From positions 36,537 to 100,536 of the forward strand of contig CATXZD010000010.1 of the NCBI GenBank assembly GCA_958403905.1: a DNA stretch of 64,000 bases. Direction: 5' to 3'. The notes under the pieces are model-generated. The model did not search any database and was not told the origin of the DNA. It saw only the letters and a program-made list of their open reading frames with translations. Position 1 is the stretch's first letter. Every line of letters starts with the position of its first letter. Positions 9,394 to 18,481 of this stretch are shown piece by piece. The translations under genes were made by a program, and so were the position numbers. Source of the DNA: an uncultured Ruminococcus sp. (lineage in GTDB: Bacteria > Bacillota > Clostridia > Oscillospirales > Acutalibacteraceae).

Positions 9394-9406
9394 ATATTGA
9401 GTTTTA

Positions 9407-9447
9407 AACAGCCCTTATCATCTAATGGTATGGGCTGTTATTGTTGT
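9407..9447 (+). terminator. Weak rho-independent terminator
   Basis: AACAGCCC (9407-9414) pairs with GGGCTGTT (9432-9439), followed by ATTGTTGT. The loop is long (17 bases) and the U-tract broken. Confidence 0.5.
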
Positions 9448-9674
9448 AAACTTACACAATGCATATTACAGTAAATTCGCATCATAGACGCCAAAATACC
9501 ATCCACGCTCTGCATACTCCTAATTTATACATTCAGATAACCGGGTTATGGTTGAAATTCAGATCATATAACAAACTAAAAAAACGATTTTTGTAACTTT
9601 TAACACAATAAAAACGTAATCTTTTTGTAATTATTATATAACCCGATAAAAGTATAAAAAAAGCCAAAAAAACA
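9448..9674. other. Intergenic AT-rich stretch
   Basis: Roughly 230 bases without a gene. The only structure seen is a distant inverted pair, CGGGTTAT (9542-9549) and ATAACCCG (9638-9645), enclosing two copies of TTTTTGTAA. No known RNA family was recognised. Confidence 0.4.
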
Positions 9675-9737
9675 TTGACAATTATTTAACAAAGATGATA
9701 GAATGTTATTAGTCGAGATAAATTTATCGATAAATTT
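9675..9737 (+). promoter_or_regulatory. Promoter plus 18-bp palindrome upstream of the LRR lipoprotein gene
   Basis: TTGACA (9675-9680), 18-base spacer, TAGAAT (9699-9704). From 9720 to 9737 lies the perfect palindrome AAATTTATCGATAAATTT, which overlaps a second one, GATAAATTTATC (9717-9728). Its position just after the predicted transcription start is typical of a repressor operator. The regulator is unknown. Confidence 0.6.
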
Positions 9738-9762
9738 AAAGTTTTGAAAGGATTCTTCGAAG

Positions 9763-10476
9763 ATGAAAAAAATATTATGTGCATTGCTTGCCTGCATGCT
9801 TTGTGCGTCTGTTTCAATCGGATTTTCCGGATGCGGATGTTCAAACACCAAAAGTCAGGAACCCGGCTATAAAGTTACGGCAACCGAACCTGATCTTACT
9901 AACGATGAGTTTGGTTTCTTCATTCTTAACAAGGATGAAGTTATGATTACAAGATACACCGGTTCAAGCAAGGATGTAAAAATCCCCGAAACCTACAATG
10001 ATTACAAGGTTACAGTTCTCGGTCGCAGCTTGTTCAACGGCGCGGATGTTTCAAGCGTTGAAATCCCCGATTCGGTAAAAGAAATTCAGGACTATGCTTT
10101 TTCGAGCAACAGAAACCTTAAAAGCGTAAAACTTCCGAAGAATCTTGTAACTATCGGCACAAACGCATTTTTTAACTGTTCTTCGCTTGAGTCAATTGAG
10201 CTTCCTGCTTCGCTAAAAGAAATCGACGTTTTCGCTTTCTCTGCATCAGGACTAAAGAGCGTTACAATTCCCGAAAGCAAAACACTCACACAGCTTAGCG
10301 AGTTTGTTTTCTATCAGTGCCAGCAGCTTACAGAGGTTACGCTTCCCTCAACAATTACAAGCATTGCAGACAACACTTTTGCTGATTGTCCTAACAAAAT
10401 AACAATCAAAGCACCAAAGAATTCGTATGCAAGTAGCTATGCAAAAACAAATAAGTTTGACTTCAAAGAAGTATAA
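9763..10476 (+). CDS. Leucine-rich-repeat (BspA-type) lipoprotein
   Basis: A 237-residue protein with a lipoprotein signal peptide (lipobox about FSGC, followed by GCS) and about five BspA/LRR_5 repeats of the form 'VxIPxxVxxIxxxAFxxCxxLxxVxLP' between residues 75 and 225. It would be exposed at the outer face of the membrane. BspA-type repeats are associated with adhesion and surface binding, but no ligand can be inferred. ATG 9763 follows GAAAGGA. It resembles the N-terminal half of the large secreted protein at 20772. Confidence 0.8.
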   Translation: MKKILCALLACMLCASVSIGFSGCGCSNTKSQEPGYKVTATEPDLTNDEFGFFILNKDEVMITRYTGSSKDVKIPETYNDYKVTVLGRSLFNGADVSSVEIPDSVKEIQDYAFSSNRNLKSVKLPKNLVTIGTNAFFNCSSLESIELPASLKEIDVFAFSASGLKSVTIPESKTLTQLSEFVFYQCQQLTEVTLPSTITSIADNTFADCPNKITIKAPKNSYASSYAKTNKFDFKEV

Positions 10477-10549
10477 AATATTAATTAATACGATATCATT
10501 TTCAGCTTTGCTGAATCTAATATAATTTGCAAGATAAGAGGTAGATTTA

Positions 10550-13171
10550 ATGAGTACAAAAGAGTATCCGATTGTAGAAAACACAGAGTCTTTTGAGGCT
10601 GCTCTCGCAAGAGTAAAAGAGGCTCAGAGAATTTTCGCAACCTATACACAGGAACAGGTTGACAAGATTTTTCTTGCAGCCGCAACAGCAGCAAACAAAA
10701 TGAGAATTCCGCTTGCTAAAATGGCCGTTGAAGAAACCGGCATGGGCATTGCAGAAGACAAGGTAATCAAAAATCACTTTGCTTCAGAATACATTTACAA
10801 CGCTTACAAAGATGTAAAAACCTGCGGAGTTCTTGAGGAGGATAAAGCTTTCGGCATAAAGAAGATTGCCGAGCCTATCGGCGTTATCGCAGCTGTAATT
10901 CCCACAACAAACCCAACATCTACAGCTATCTTTAAGACACTCGTTTGTCTTAAAACACGTAACGGTATTATCATCAGCCCTCACCCCCGTGCAAAGAAGA
11001 GCACAATTGAAGCTGCAAAGGTAGTTCTTGAAGCTGCCGTAGCTGCAGGTGCACCTGAGGGTATCATCAGCTGGATTGATATTCCTTCTCTTGAACTTAC
11101 AAATATGCTTATGCAGGAAGCTGACTGCATTCTCGCAACAGGCGGCCCCGGCATGGTTAAGGCAGCTTATTCATCAGGTAAACCGGCACTCGGCGTTGGC
11201 GCAGGTAACACACCCGCTATTATTGATGAAACTGCTGACATTCTTCTTGCGGTTAACTCAATTATTCATTCAAAGACATTTGATAACGGTATGATTTGTG
11301 CTTCCGAGCAGTCAGTTATCGTTGAAAAGAAGATTTACAACAAGGTTAAAAAGGAGTTTAAGGCACGCGGTTGCTACTTCCTTAACGATGAAGAAACCGA
11401 AAAGGTTAGAAAGACTATCATCATCAACGGCGCACTCAACGCTAAAATCGTTGGTCAGAAGCCCGTTACAATCGCTGCTCTTGCAGGCGTAACAGTTCCC
11501 GAAGAAACAAAGATTCTTATCGGTGAAGTTGAGTCTGTTGACATCAGCGAAGAATTTGCTCACGAAAAGCTCTCCCCCGTACTTGCAATGTACAAAGCAG
11601 AAAACTTTGAGGACGCTGTTGCTAAGGCTGAACAACTCGTTGCTGACGGCGGTTACGGCCACACATCTTCACTCTATGTTGACGCTGTAAATGAAAAAGA
11701 AAAGATTGACGAGTTTGCTTCTCGTATGAAAACCTGCCGTATTCTCGTTAATACTCCCTCTTCACAGGGCGGTATCGGTGACCTCTACAACTTCAAGCTT
11801 ACTCCTTCACTTACACTCGGCTGCGGCTCATGGGGCGGCAACTCTGTATCAGAAAACGTTGGCTGTAAGCACCTTATCAATATCAAGACAGTAGCCGAGA
11901 GGAGAGAAAATATGCTTTGGTTCAGAGCACCTGAAAAGGTATATATGAAGAAGGGCTGTATGCCTGTAGCTCTTCAGGAACTTAAGGACGTTATGGGCAA
12001 GAAGAGAGCCTTCATCGTAACAGACTCCTTCCTTTACAAGAACGGCTACACAAAGCCGATTACAGATAAGCTTGATGAAATGGGCATTGTTCACACAACA
12101 TTTGCTGACGTTGAGCCCGACCCGTCACTTCTTTCTGCACAGAAGGGTGCAGAGGCTATGCGCAAGTTTGAGCCTGACGTAATTATCGCACTCGGCGGTG
12201 GTTCTGCAATGGACGCAGGTAAAATTATGTGGGTTCTCTATGAGCATCCCGAAGCTGACTTTATGGATATGGCTATGCGTTTCTGCGATATCCGTAAGAG
12301 AGTTTATACATTCCCGAAGATGGGCGAAAAGGCTTATTTCATCGCTGTTCCTACTTCATCAGGTACAGGTTCCGAGGTTACTCCCTTCGCAGTTATCACA
12401 GACCAGAACACAGGCGTTAAGTATCCTCTTGCTGACTACCAGCTTATGCCTAATATGGCAATCGTAGACGCTGACAATATGATGAGCGGTCCTAAGGGAC
12501 TTACAGCAGCATCGGGTATCGACGCTGTTACTCACGCACTTGAGGCTTATGCTTCAATGATGGCTACAGACTTCACCGACGGTCTTGCACTTCGTGCACT
12601 TGAAGTAATCTTTAAGTATCTTCCTGCTTGCTATGACAACGGTATGAACGAGCCTGTTGCTCGTGAAAAGGTTGCTCACGGCGCTACAATGGCAGGTATG
12701 GCTTTTGCTAATGCATTCCTCGGTGTATGTCACTCAATGGCTCATAAACTCGGCGCATTCCATCACCTTCCCCACGGTATTGCAAACGCACTTATGATTG
12801 AGCAGGTTATCCGCTTCAACTCTGTTGAAACTCCTGCAAAGATGGGTACATTCCCGCAGTATGACCACCCGAAGACCCAGGCTCGTTATGCTGAAGTTGC
12901 AAAGCACCTCGGTCTTGAGGGCAAGAATGACGCTGAAAGCGTTGAGAACCTTATCAAGGCTATCAACGACCTTAAGGCTAGAGTCGGCGTCAAGAACTCC
13001 ATTCAGGAATACGGCATTGACGAAACAGACTTCCTCAACAGACTTGACGATATGGTTGAGCAGGCATTCGATGACCAGTGCACAGGCGCTAACCCGAGAT
13101 ATCCGCTCTTCAAGGAAATCAAGCAGATGTACCTTAATGCTTACTACGGCAACAACAGCGAAACAGTTTAA
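10550..13171 (+). CDS. adhE: Bifunctional acetaldehyde-CoA/alcohol dehydrogenase
   Basis: An 873-residue fermentative enzyme reducing acetyl-CoA to acetaldehyde and then ethanol, regenerating NAD+. The aldehyde dehydrogenase half occupies about residues 1-440 with the catalytic Cys in 'GMICASEQS' (about 247). The iron-dependent alcohol dehydrogenase half starts about 450, with the nucleotide loop 'GGGSAMDAGK' (about 548) and the iron ligands in 'GVCHSMAHKLGAFHHLPHG' (about 724-742). Codon use is visibly more biased than in neighbours, suggesting high expression. GAGG precedes ATG 10550. A 6-bp hairpin, TTCAGC/GCTGAA at 10501-10515, and TATAAT at 10521-10526 lie upstream; no clear -35 or Rex box was seen. 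Confidence 0.97.
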   Translation: MSTKEYPIVENTESFEAALARVKEAQRIFATYTQEQVDKIFLAAATAANKMRIPLAKMAVEETGMGIAEDKVIKNHFASEYIYNAYKDVKTCGVLEEDKAFGIKKIAEPIGVIAAVIPTTNPTSTAIFKTLVCLKTRNGIIISPHPRAKKSTIEAAKVVLEAAVAAGAPEGIISWIDIPSLELTNMLMQEADCILATGGPGMVKAAYSSGKPALGVGAGNTPAIIDETADILLAVNSIIHSKTFDNGMICASEQSVIVEKKIYNKVKKEFKARGCYFLNDEETEKVRKTIIINGALNAKIVGQKPVTIAALAGVTVPEETKILIGEVESVDISEEFAHEKLSPVLAMYKAENFEDAVAKAEQLVADGGYGHTSSLYVDAVNEKEKIDEFASRMKTCRILVNTPSSQGGIGDLYNFKLTPSLTLGCGSWGGNSVSENVGCKHLINIKTVAERRENMLWFRAPEKVYMKKGCMPVALQELKDVMGKKRAFIVTDSFLYKNGYTKPITDKLDEMGIVHTTFADVEPDPSLLSAQKGAEAMRKFEPDVIIALGGGSAMDAGKIMWVLYEHPEADFMDMAMRFCDIRKRVYTFPKMGEKAYFIAVPTSSGTGSEVTPFAVITDQNTGVKYPLADYQLMPNMAIVDADNMMSGPKGLTAASGIDAVTHALEAYASMMATDFTDGLALRALEVIFKYLPACYDNGMNEPVAREKVAHGATMAGMAFANAFLGVCHSMAHKLGAFHHLPHGIANALMIEQVIRFNSVETPAKMGTFPQYDHPKTQARYAEVAKHLGLEGKNDAESVENLIKAINDLKARVGVKNSIQEYGIDETDFLNRLDDMVEQAFDDQCTGANPRYPLFKEIKQMYLNAYYGNNSETV

Positions 13172-13202
13172 TTTTCGCAAAATTTGTATAGAGTATAAAT
13201 TT

Positions 13203-13233
13203 AGCCGTCGGCAGTCAATGCCGACGGCTTTTT
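13203..13233 (+). terminator. Strong rho-independent terminator of adhE
   Basis: AGCCGTCGGCA (13203-13213) pairs perfectly with TGCCGACGGCT (13219-13229), followed by TTTT. Confidence 0.95.
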
Positions 13234-13353
13234 GAGCTTTAAATTTTATTTTAAGTATTCTATTTCTCTATTAAGTTACATTTTAAAATATTAAGGAAAA
13301 GACATTTCGGCATATATAATCCAAATTATATTTAAAGTTTTAAGTAATTTGAT

Positions 13354-13381
13354 TGACAAATTATTGTTTTTGTGTTAAAAT
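13354..13381 (+). promoter_or_regulatory. Sigma-A promoter with extended -10
   Basis: TTGACA (13354-13359), 16-base spacer, TAAAAT (13376-13381) preceded by TGT. It drives the cysteine peptidase gene. Confidence 0.75.
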
Positions 13382-13404
13382 ATCACCAAGAAAGGGATGA
13401 TCAT

Positions 13405-14610
13405 ATGAAAAAAATAATTTCAATATTTCTTACTCTAGTATTTATTTTATTAGCTTCTACACAATTAGTTAGCGCAGAAAGCTTCACTTCAAGCAATTTA
13501 GACAGTTTTTTAAATTCAAATGAATTAACTGAAGAAATATCCGCCGATATTGCGCTTAATCACATGCGAGATATTCTTGATGATAAAAGTATTGAAATTT
13601 CAAATATTGAAAAACTTTTTGATCTCGAAAATAATGTAACTGGCTATTGCATTTCTTTTGATAAGGTATATAATAATACTGTTACACCATCTGGTTATGT
13701 TCTAATAAGTAAACTTGAAAAAGAAAATCCTATTGTAGAGTTTAGTACAGAAGGTGAAGGTATCGAAAATACTCTCACAACCTTTACTGAAAATTCAATA
13801 AATCAAAATACTTGTAGCATTACAAATAAGATTTACTTTCTTGGATCCGGGAAAATATACTCTGAATATATTGAAAATGGGAAACAAAAACTTTTTGATC
13901 CTAATCAAAAAATTACTTTCCTCAAATCATCATATTTAAGTACATCAAGATCAATAATTCGAGATAAAATTAAATCCTTATTAAATACTCAAAATATAAA
14001 AATAAACGACTTTAATAACACATGTAAATCAACAATTGGGGGTGGAATGACCAATGAACCTACAGGTGGAGTGAACAAAAGAAGTAACCGTATTCCAGGA
14101 ATAAATGTTTCTCTCTTTAAAAAAATGAATGAGCTAAGTTCTGGCGGAGTTTGTTCACCAACGGCGGCAACTAACCTAATGATATATTATAAGAATGCAA
14201 AGAAAAAAAGCAAAATTCTTATTGATAATAGTACTCAAAAGACTTTTAATAAATTTTATTCTCTCATGAAAACGAGTAAAAACAGTGGAACTTTGTGCAA
14301 AAATATAGCTCCGGCATATAAATCATATATAAAAAGCAGAGGTTACACGAGCGGAGTTAAGGTTGATTCATATTTTTTTAACTTTTGGTCGGATTTCACA
14401 AGAGATGTTAATGCCGGCATACCTATCCATACCGATCTACAAGCAGATGATGGAGGTCATTCTGTTGTCACAGTAGGTTGGTACATAAAACGATACGGTA
14501 AGAAGGATTACAAATATCTACAAGTCATCAATGGATGGACAAGAAATATTCAATATGTTTCCTTTAACGGTTACTATAAAAGTATATCTGGCATTGCTGT
14601 AAAAATATAA
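13405..14610 (+). CDS. Secreted C39/C10-like cysteine peptidase
   Basis: A 401-residue exported protein from ATG 13405, which has AAAGGGA seven bases upstream; the in-frame GTG at 13372 lies inside the promoter. A signal peptide ends about residue 26 (VSAES). Residues about 40-160 look like a propeptide, and the catalytic part carries Cys in 'GVCSPTAATNLMIYY' (about 249), His in 'DGGHSVVTVGWY' (about 352) and Asn in 'VINGWT' (about 376), the order seen in Peptidase_C39_2 and streptopain-like enzymes. The gene is much more AT-rich than its neighbours, suggesting recent acquisition. The substrate is unknown. Confidence 0.75.
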   Translation: MKKIISIFLTLVFILLASTQLVSAESFTSSNLDSFLNSNELTEEISADIALNHMRDILDDKSIEISNIEKLFDLENNVTGYCISFDKVYNNTVTPSGYVLISKLEKENPIVEFSTEGEGIENTLTTFTENSINQNTCSITNKIYFLGSGKIYSEYIENGKQKLFDPNQKITFLKSSYLSTSRSIIRDKIKSLLNTQNIKINDFNNTCKSTIGGGMTNEPTGGVNKRSNRIPGINVSLFKKMNELSSGGVCSPTAATNLMIYYKNAKKKSKILIDNSTQKTFNKFYSLMKTSKNSGTLCKNIAPAYKSYIKSRGYTSGVKVDSYFFNFWSDFTRDVNAGIPIHTDLQADDGGHSVVTVGWYIKRYGKKDYKYLQVINGWTRNIQYVSFNGYYKSISGIAVKI

Positions 14611-14621
14611 GGAAGTATCAT

Positions 14622-15071
14622 ATGAATAAAACAAATATAATTATAGTCATTTTATCCATAATTTTAATATTCTCAGTTTTCTTCCAAATTTGTACTTCAT
14701 ACACACGCTATGTTCCTATTTGTGAACTGAATTCAAAATTCGAACTTTTTTCAAGTTCCGACTGTACCAAAATAAATTTTGAATATACAGATAACAATAC
14801 AGGAAAAGTTGATAAGTTTGCAATAACCGATACAAAAGAAATTGATTCATTCAATGAACATATTTTGAATACATTTTGTAAAAAATCTTATTTTGACGCA
14901 AAAACTGGCTGTACTGCCGTTACAATTACTTTTGAGTTTGAAAACCTTGATTCAAAAAGTAATTTTATAATTACAACACTTTCAGACGGCAAAATAAAAA
15001 TAGATAATACGTGTTACAAGACAAATAATCTTATCGGTATGTATGTAATAGAAGTTTTAAAAAACAAATGA
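14622..15071 (+). CDS. Small membrane-anchored hypothetical protein
   Basis: A 149-residue protein with one N-terminal hydrophobic helix (about residues 4-26) that could be an uncleaved anchor or signal peptide, then a soluble domain of mixed strands outside the cell. AAGGAAG precedes ATG 14622. It starts 11 bases after the peptidase gene, shares its low GC, and ends before a common terminator, so it is probably cotranscribed and may be an inhibitor, immunity or accessory factor. No family was recognised. Confidence 0.6.
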   Translation: MNKTNIIIVILSIILIFSVFFQICTSYTRYVPICELNSKFELFSSSDCTKINFEYTDNNTGKVDKFAITDTKEIDSFNEHILNTFCKKSYFDAKTGCTAVTITFEFENLDSKSNFIITTLSDGKIKIDNTCYKTNNLIGMYVIEVLKNK

Positions 15072-15113
15072 TATATTTAAAAAGCTAAATTTTACTTGTA
15101 ATTAATACAAAAT

Positions 15114-15150
15114 AAGCGTTCATCGTTATATTTTCGATGAACGCTTTTCT
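15114..15150. terminator. Bidirectional terminator between convergent genes
   Basis: AAGCGTTCATCG (15114-15125) pairs with CGATGAACGCTT (15135-15146). TTCTTTT follows on the plus strand and TTATTTT on the minus strand, so it can end both the peptidase operon and the antiporter gene. Confidence 0.9.
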
Positions 15151-15171
15151 TTTGTCATTTTTATCAATAAT

Positions 15172-16773
15172 TTACTTCTGCGTTTTGTTTATGATTAAAA
15201 TATCATTTTCTTTAACAATCGTCTTGCCTTTTGGAATGACAATACGGTTATTTCTCTTAATCAGCGTTACAAGCTTATCGGAATCAAGGTCAATTTCAGA
15301 CAATGTCATTCCAAGCCACTCGCTGTCAGCGTCTATCTCAATCTCTGTCAAATGACCTGTAAACTTTTTTTCAAGCGACGGACCGCTTAATACTGCAATG
15401 TCGCCCTCAAGTAAAATGGTATTTCCACGCGGCACAAGCTGTTTGTCGTCCCTAATAATAAGGGTGAGGATAGTATTGGGCAAAAATCGAATCTGACTTA
15501 CTTTTTTGTTTACCCACGGGTGTTTTTCGGTTATGGGAAGTTTAATAAACTGAACGGGAACTTCCTTTGTGTAGTCGTTAAAGGTTTTCATAACGTCGCT
15601 CTTGTTGTCAATCATATCAAGGTGCTTTGCCACAAACGGAATAAGAGTTCCCTGAATTAAAATTGAGAACAACACTATGAAAAATACAACGTGGAAAACA
15701 TCATTTTTGAGGTATGCAGGGCTTACAACCGCCATAATGGCAAATACTATTGAAGCCGCACCACGAAGTCCCGACCACGAAACAAGGAGCTGCTGCCTTA
15801 GCGGACAGCTAAACGGCGTGAGAATTGCAAAGACTGACAAAGGTCGAGCCACAAACGTGAGAAACAGTGCAATTGCAAGTGCAGGAAGTATAATTGAAAC
15901 CATCTGCGACGGAAAGGCTGTAAGTCCTAACAGGAAGAATATGAGTATCTGCATAAGTCCGGTTATACCGTCAAAGAAATGCACCAGCGACTTTTTATTC
16001 GGAATTTCCTTATTGCCGAGGATTATTCCCGTAATGTACACTGCAAGATAGCCGTTTCCGCCGATTACCGCTGACAGCGAGTAAGAAACAAGAGCCATAG
16101 CAAACACAAGGATTGACTCAAAACCGTTTGTGCCGAAATTCATTTTTTTAAGCATAAAGTAAGCCAAAAACGCTGTTGCAACTCCAATTGCCGCACCAAA
16201 GACTATCTGCGCAAAAATCATATACAAAATCTCAATTCCGCTTGTTTTTCCGCTCATCAGGGTAAGAATAATTACCGTCATCATATATGCGCACGGATCG
16301 TTACTTCCGCTTTCAACCTCAAGCAAGGACGCTGTATTGTATTTCAGGTTAAGCCGTTTGCTTCTGAGTATTGAAAAGACCGATGCTGCGTCTGTGGAAC
16401 TTATTACCGCACCGATAAGCATACTTTCAAGAAAATCAAATTTAAGTACAAAAAAGCAGAACAGTCCTGTAATTCCTGCGGTGAGCACTACGCCAAGCGT
16501 TGAAAGCAAAACAGACTTTGCGGCAACCTTCTTTGCTTTTTTCCAGTTAGTGCCGAATCCGCCGTAGAACATTATGAATATCAGCGATACAGAGCAGATT
16601 GTTTCGGCAAATGAAAAGTTATCAAACTGAATTTTAAAAATCCCGTCACAGCCGAACAACATTCCCAGAAAGATAAAAGCAAGCAACACAGGCACGCCTA
16701 TTTTAGAACTGAACTTGCTCACAGTCAGGCAAATAATAATTATTACCGCTGCGATTAGTATATAAAGCGCCAT
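15172..16773 (-). CDS. NhaP2-type K+(Na+)/H+ antiporter (CPA1) with C-terminal TrkA_C domain
   Basis: A ~533-residue integral membrane protein with about 12 hydrophobic segments in the first 400 residues, including 'AVISSTDAASVFSILR' and the 'SWSGLRGAASIVFA' signature of the CPA family. A cytosolic RCK_C/TrkA_C ligand-binding domain follows (about residues 435-530). It exchanges monovalent cations for protons across the cytoplasmic membrane. The minus-strand start is placed at 16773 because GGAGG lies four bases upstream (16778-16782); the longer frame from 16854 is not supported. It is divergent from trkA-trkH, so the locus handles K+ in both directions. Confidence 0.88.
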   Translation of the reverse strand: MALYILIAAVIIIICLTVSKFSSKIGVPVLLAFIFLGMLFGCDGIFKIQFDNFSFAETICSVSLIFIMFYGGFGTNWKKAKKVAAKSVLLSTLGVVLTAGITGLFCFFVLKFDFLESMLIGAVISSTDAASVFSILRSKRLNLKYNTASLLEVESGSNDPCAYMMTVIILTLMSGKTSGIEILYMIFAQIVFGAAIGVATAFLAYFMLKKMNFGTNGFESILVFAMALVSYSLSAVIGGNGYLAVYITGIILGNKEIPNKKSLVHFFDGITGLMQILIFFLLGLTAFPSQMVSIILPALAIALFLTFVARPLSVFAILTPFSCPLRQQLLVSWSGLRGAASIVFAIMAVVSPAYLKNDVFHVVFFIVLFSILIQGTLIPFVAKHLDMIDNKSDVMKTFNDYTKEVPVQFIKLPITEKHPWVNKKVSQIRFLPNTILTLIIRDDKQLVPRGNTILLEGDIAVLSGPSLEKKFTGHLTEIEIDADSEWLGMTLSEIDLDSDKLVTLIKRNNRIVIPKGKTIVKENDILIINKTQK

Positions 16774-17107
16774 AGAACCTCCGTAAAAAACAATTTTTAT
16801 AATATATAAACGCAAAGCGGCACAACAGAGATGAACGTCCTTGTTGCACCGCAAATAAAATTACTATGGTTTGTTTAATAAATAGCGAAATACACAAAAA
16901 ATCCGCTTTTGGGCATTATGTTATCCATTAAATAAGGTATAATATTATTTTACTATAAAAACTTAATTTTGGCAAGTGTGCGGGTTTTGTAAGAAATCCG
17001 AATTTTTTAACATTATGTATTGATTTTAAATATAATTTGGTGTATTATGACTTTATATGTTTACGGGGAAATATCATTAATATTTCTTTTTATAATGAGA
17101 GGTAGTT
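16774..17107. promoter_or_regulatory. Divergent intergenic region; trkA promoter
   Basis: Holds the promoter of trkA: TTGATT (17020-17025), 17-base spacer, TATTAT (17043-17048). A TATAAT at 16938-16943 lacks a good -35. No c-di-AMP (ydaO-type) riboswitch was recognised, although such RNAs often precede potassium transport genes. Confidence 0.55.
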
Positions 17108-18466
17108 ATGAAGATTGTAATTGTCGGATGCGGAAAAGTAGGCACATCCATTGCAACGGAGCTTAACTCCGAAGGACACGAAATTGTTGTTGTCGACATA
17201 GACCACGAAGCAGTTACACGTCTGTCTGAATCCCTTGACATTATGGGAATAGAGGGCAACGGCGCAACATACGAAGTACTTATTGATGCAGGAGCACAGT
17301 CAGCCGACCTTGTGATTGCCGCTGCGGCAAGAGATGAAATTAATCTCTACACCTGTCTTATGGCTAAAGCCGCAGGTGTAAAACACACAATTGCAAGGGT
17401 AAGAAATCCCGAGTACACAAACGATTTGTACAGAGTAAAGGATCAGCTTGGTCTTTCAATGGCTATCAATCCCGAGCTTACCGCTGCAACCGAAATCAGC
17501 CGTCTCCTGCGATTTTCGGGCGCGCTTGAAATTGACTCGTTTGCAAAGGGAATTGTTGACATTATCAAAGTACAGATTCCGCAGGATTCACTGATAAGCA
17601 ACAAGAAAATCAGTCAGATTGACATTCTTAAAGGCAAGGTCAGAATTTGCTCGGTTGAGCGTGACGGCGAAGTTTATATTCCTAACGGTGACTTTGTTAT
17701 TCAAAGCGGAGATAAAATCTCAATTGTTTCAAAGTCAGAAACTGCTGCAAAATTTTTCAGAAAAATTAATGTTTCAATCGGCAGAAGCCGTGATGTAATT
17801 TTGCTCGGCGGCGGCAAGGTTTCGCATTACCTTGCTATGATGCTTTTGAAGTCGGGTGCAAATGTAAAGATTATTGAAAAGAACGCCGGAAGATGCACCG
17901 AGCTTGCAGAGCTGCTGCCGGGTGCAGTAATAATTCATGGCGACTGTATGGATCAGGATTTGCTTTTGAGCGAGGGTGTTGAACACGCCGACGGAATTGC
18001 GGCTCTTATGGACTATGACGAAGAGAACATTTTAATTTCTCTCTACCTCAATGACGTTTCAAAAGCAAAGATTATCACAAAGGTCAACAACACCTCGTTT
18101 GATTCGATTCTGTCAAACCTTAACTTTGACTGCATTATTCACCCGAAAAACCTTACGGGTGAGTACATTGCAAGATATATCAGAGCAATGCAGAATTCAC
18201 TCGGCAGTAATATTGAAACGCTCTACAGACTCAATGACGAACGCACCGAAGCGCTTGAATTCAGAGTAAAGAAGAACTCAAAAGTATGCGGTATTCCACT
18301 GCAAAATCTTAATCTTCTTGATAATCTTCAGATTATCTGCATCAACCGTCACGGAAAAATTATTCTTCCGCAGGGCAGTGATTCAATTTTGCCCAATGAT
18401 ACAGTTGTAATAATTACAAAGCACAAGGGTTTAAGCGATCTTGACGATATATTCAGCAAACATTGA
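17108..18466 (+). CDS. trkA: Trk potassium uptake system regulatory NAD-binding protein
   Basis: A 452-residue protein made of two tandem RCK modules. Each has a Rossmann nucleotide-binding half and a TrkA_C half: 'IVGCGKVGTSIATEL' at residues 3-17 and 'LLGGGKVSHYLAMML' at about residue 230. It is the cytosolic gating subunit of the Trk/Ktr potassium channel-like transporter. GAGAGG precedes ATG 17108. The partner membrane subunit starts 15 bases downstream, so the genes form an operon. Confidence 0.95.
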   Translation: MKIVIVGCGKVGTSIATELNSEGHEIVVVDIDHEAVTRLSESLDIMGIEGNGATYEVLIDAGAQSADLVIAAAARDEINLYTCLMAKAAGVKHTIARVRNPEYTNDLYRVKDQLGLSMAINPELTAATEISRLLRFSGALEIDSFAKGIVDIIKVQIPQDSLISNKKISQIDILKGKVRICSVERDGEVYIPNGDFVIQSGDKISIVSKSETAAKFFRKINVSIGRSRDVILLGGGKVSHYLAMMLLKSGANVKIIEKNAGRCTELAELLPGAVIIHGDCMDQDLLLSEGVEHADGIAALMDYDEENILISLYLNDVSKAKIITKVNNTSFDSILSNLNFDCIIHPKNLTGEYIARYIRAMQNSLGSNIETLYRLNDERTEALEFRVKKNSKVCGIPLQNLNLLDNLQIICINRHGKIILPQGSDSILPNDTVVIITKHKGLSDLDDIFSKH

Positions 18467-18481
18467 GGGTAGTTTTAACAT

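Noticed and set aside
10501..10526. Rex operator or sigma-A promoter ahead of adhE
   Set aside because: No TTGTGAAAT/TTTCACAA-type site; TATAAT at 10521 lacks a recognisable -35. Only a short hairpin is seen.
16774..17107. c-di-AMP riboswitch ahead of trkA
   Set aside because: No ydaO-type conserved blocks; the predicted leader is only about 50 nt.
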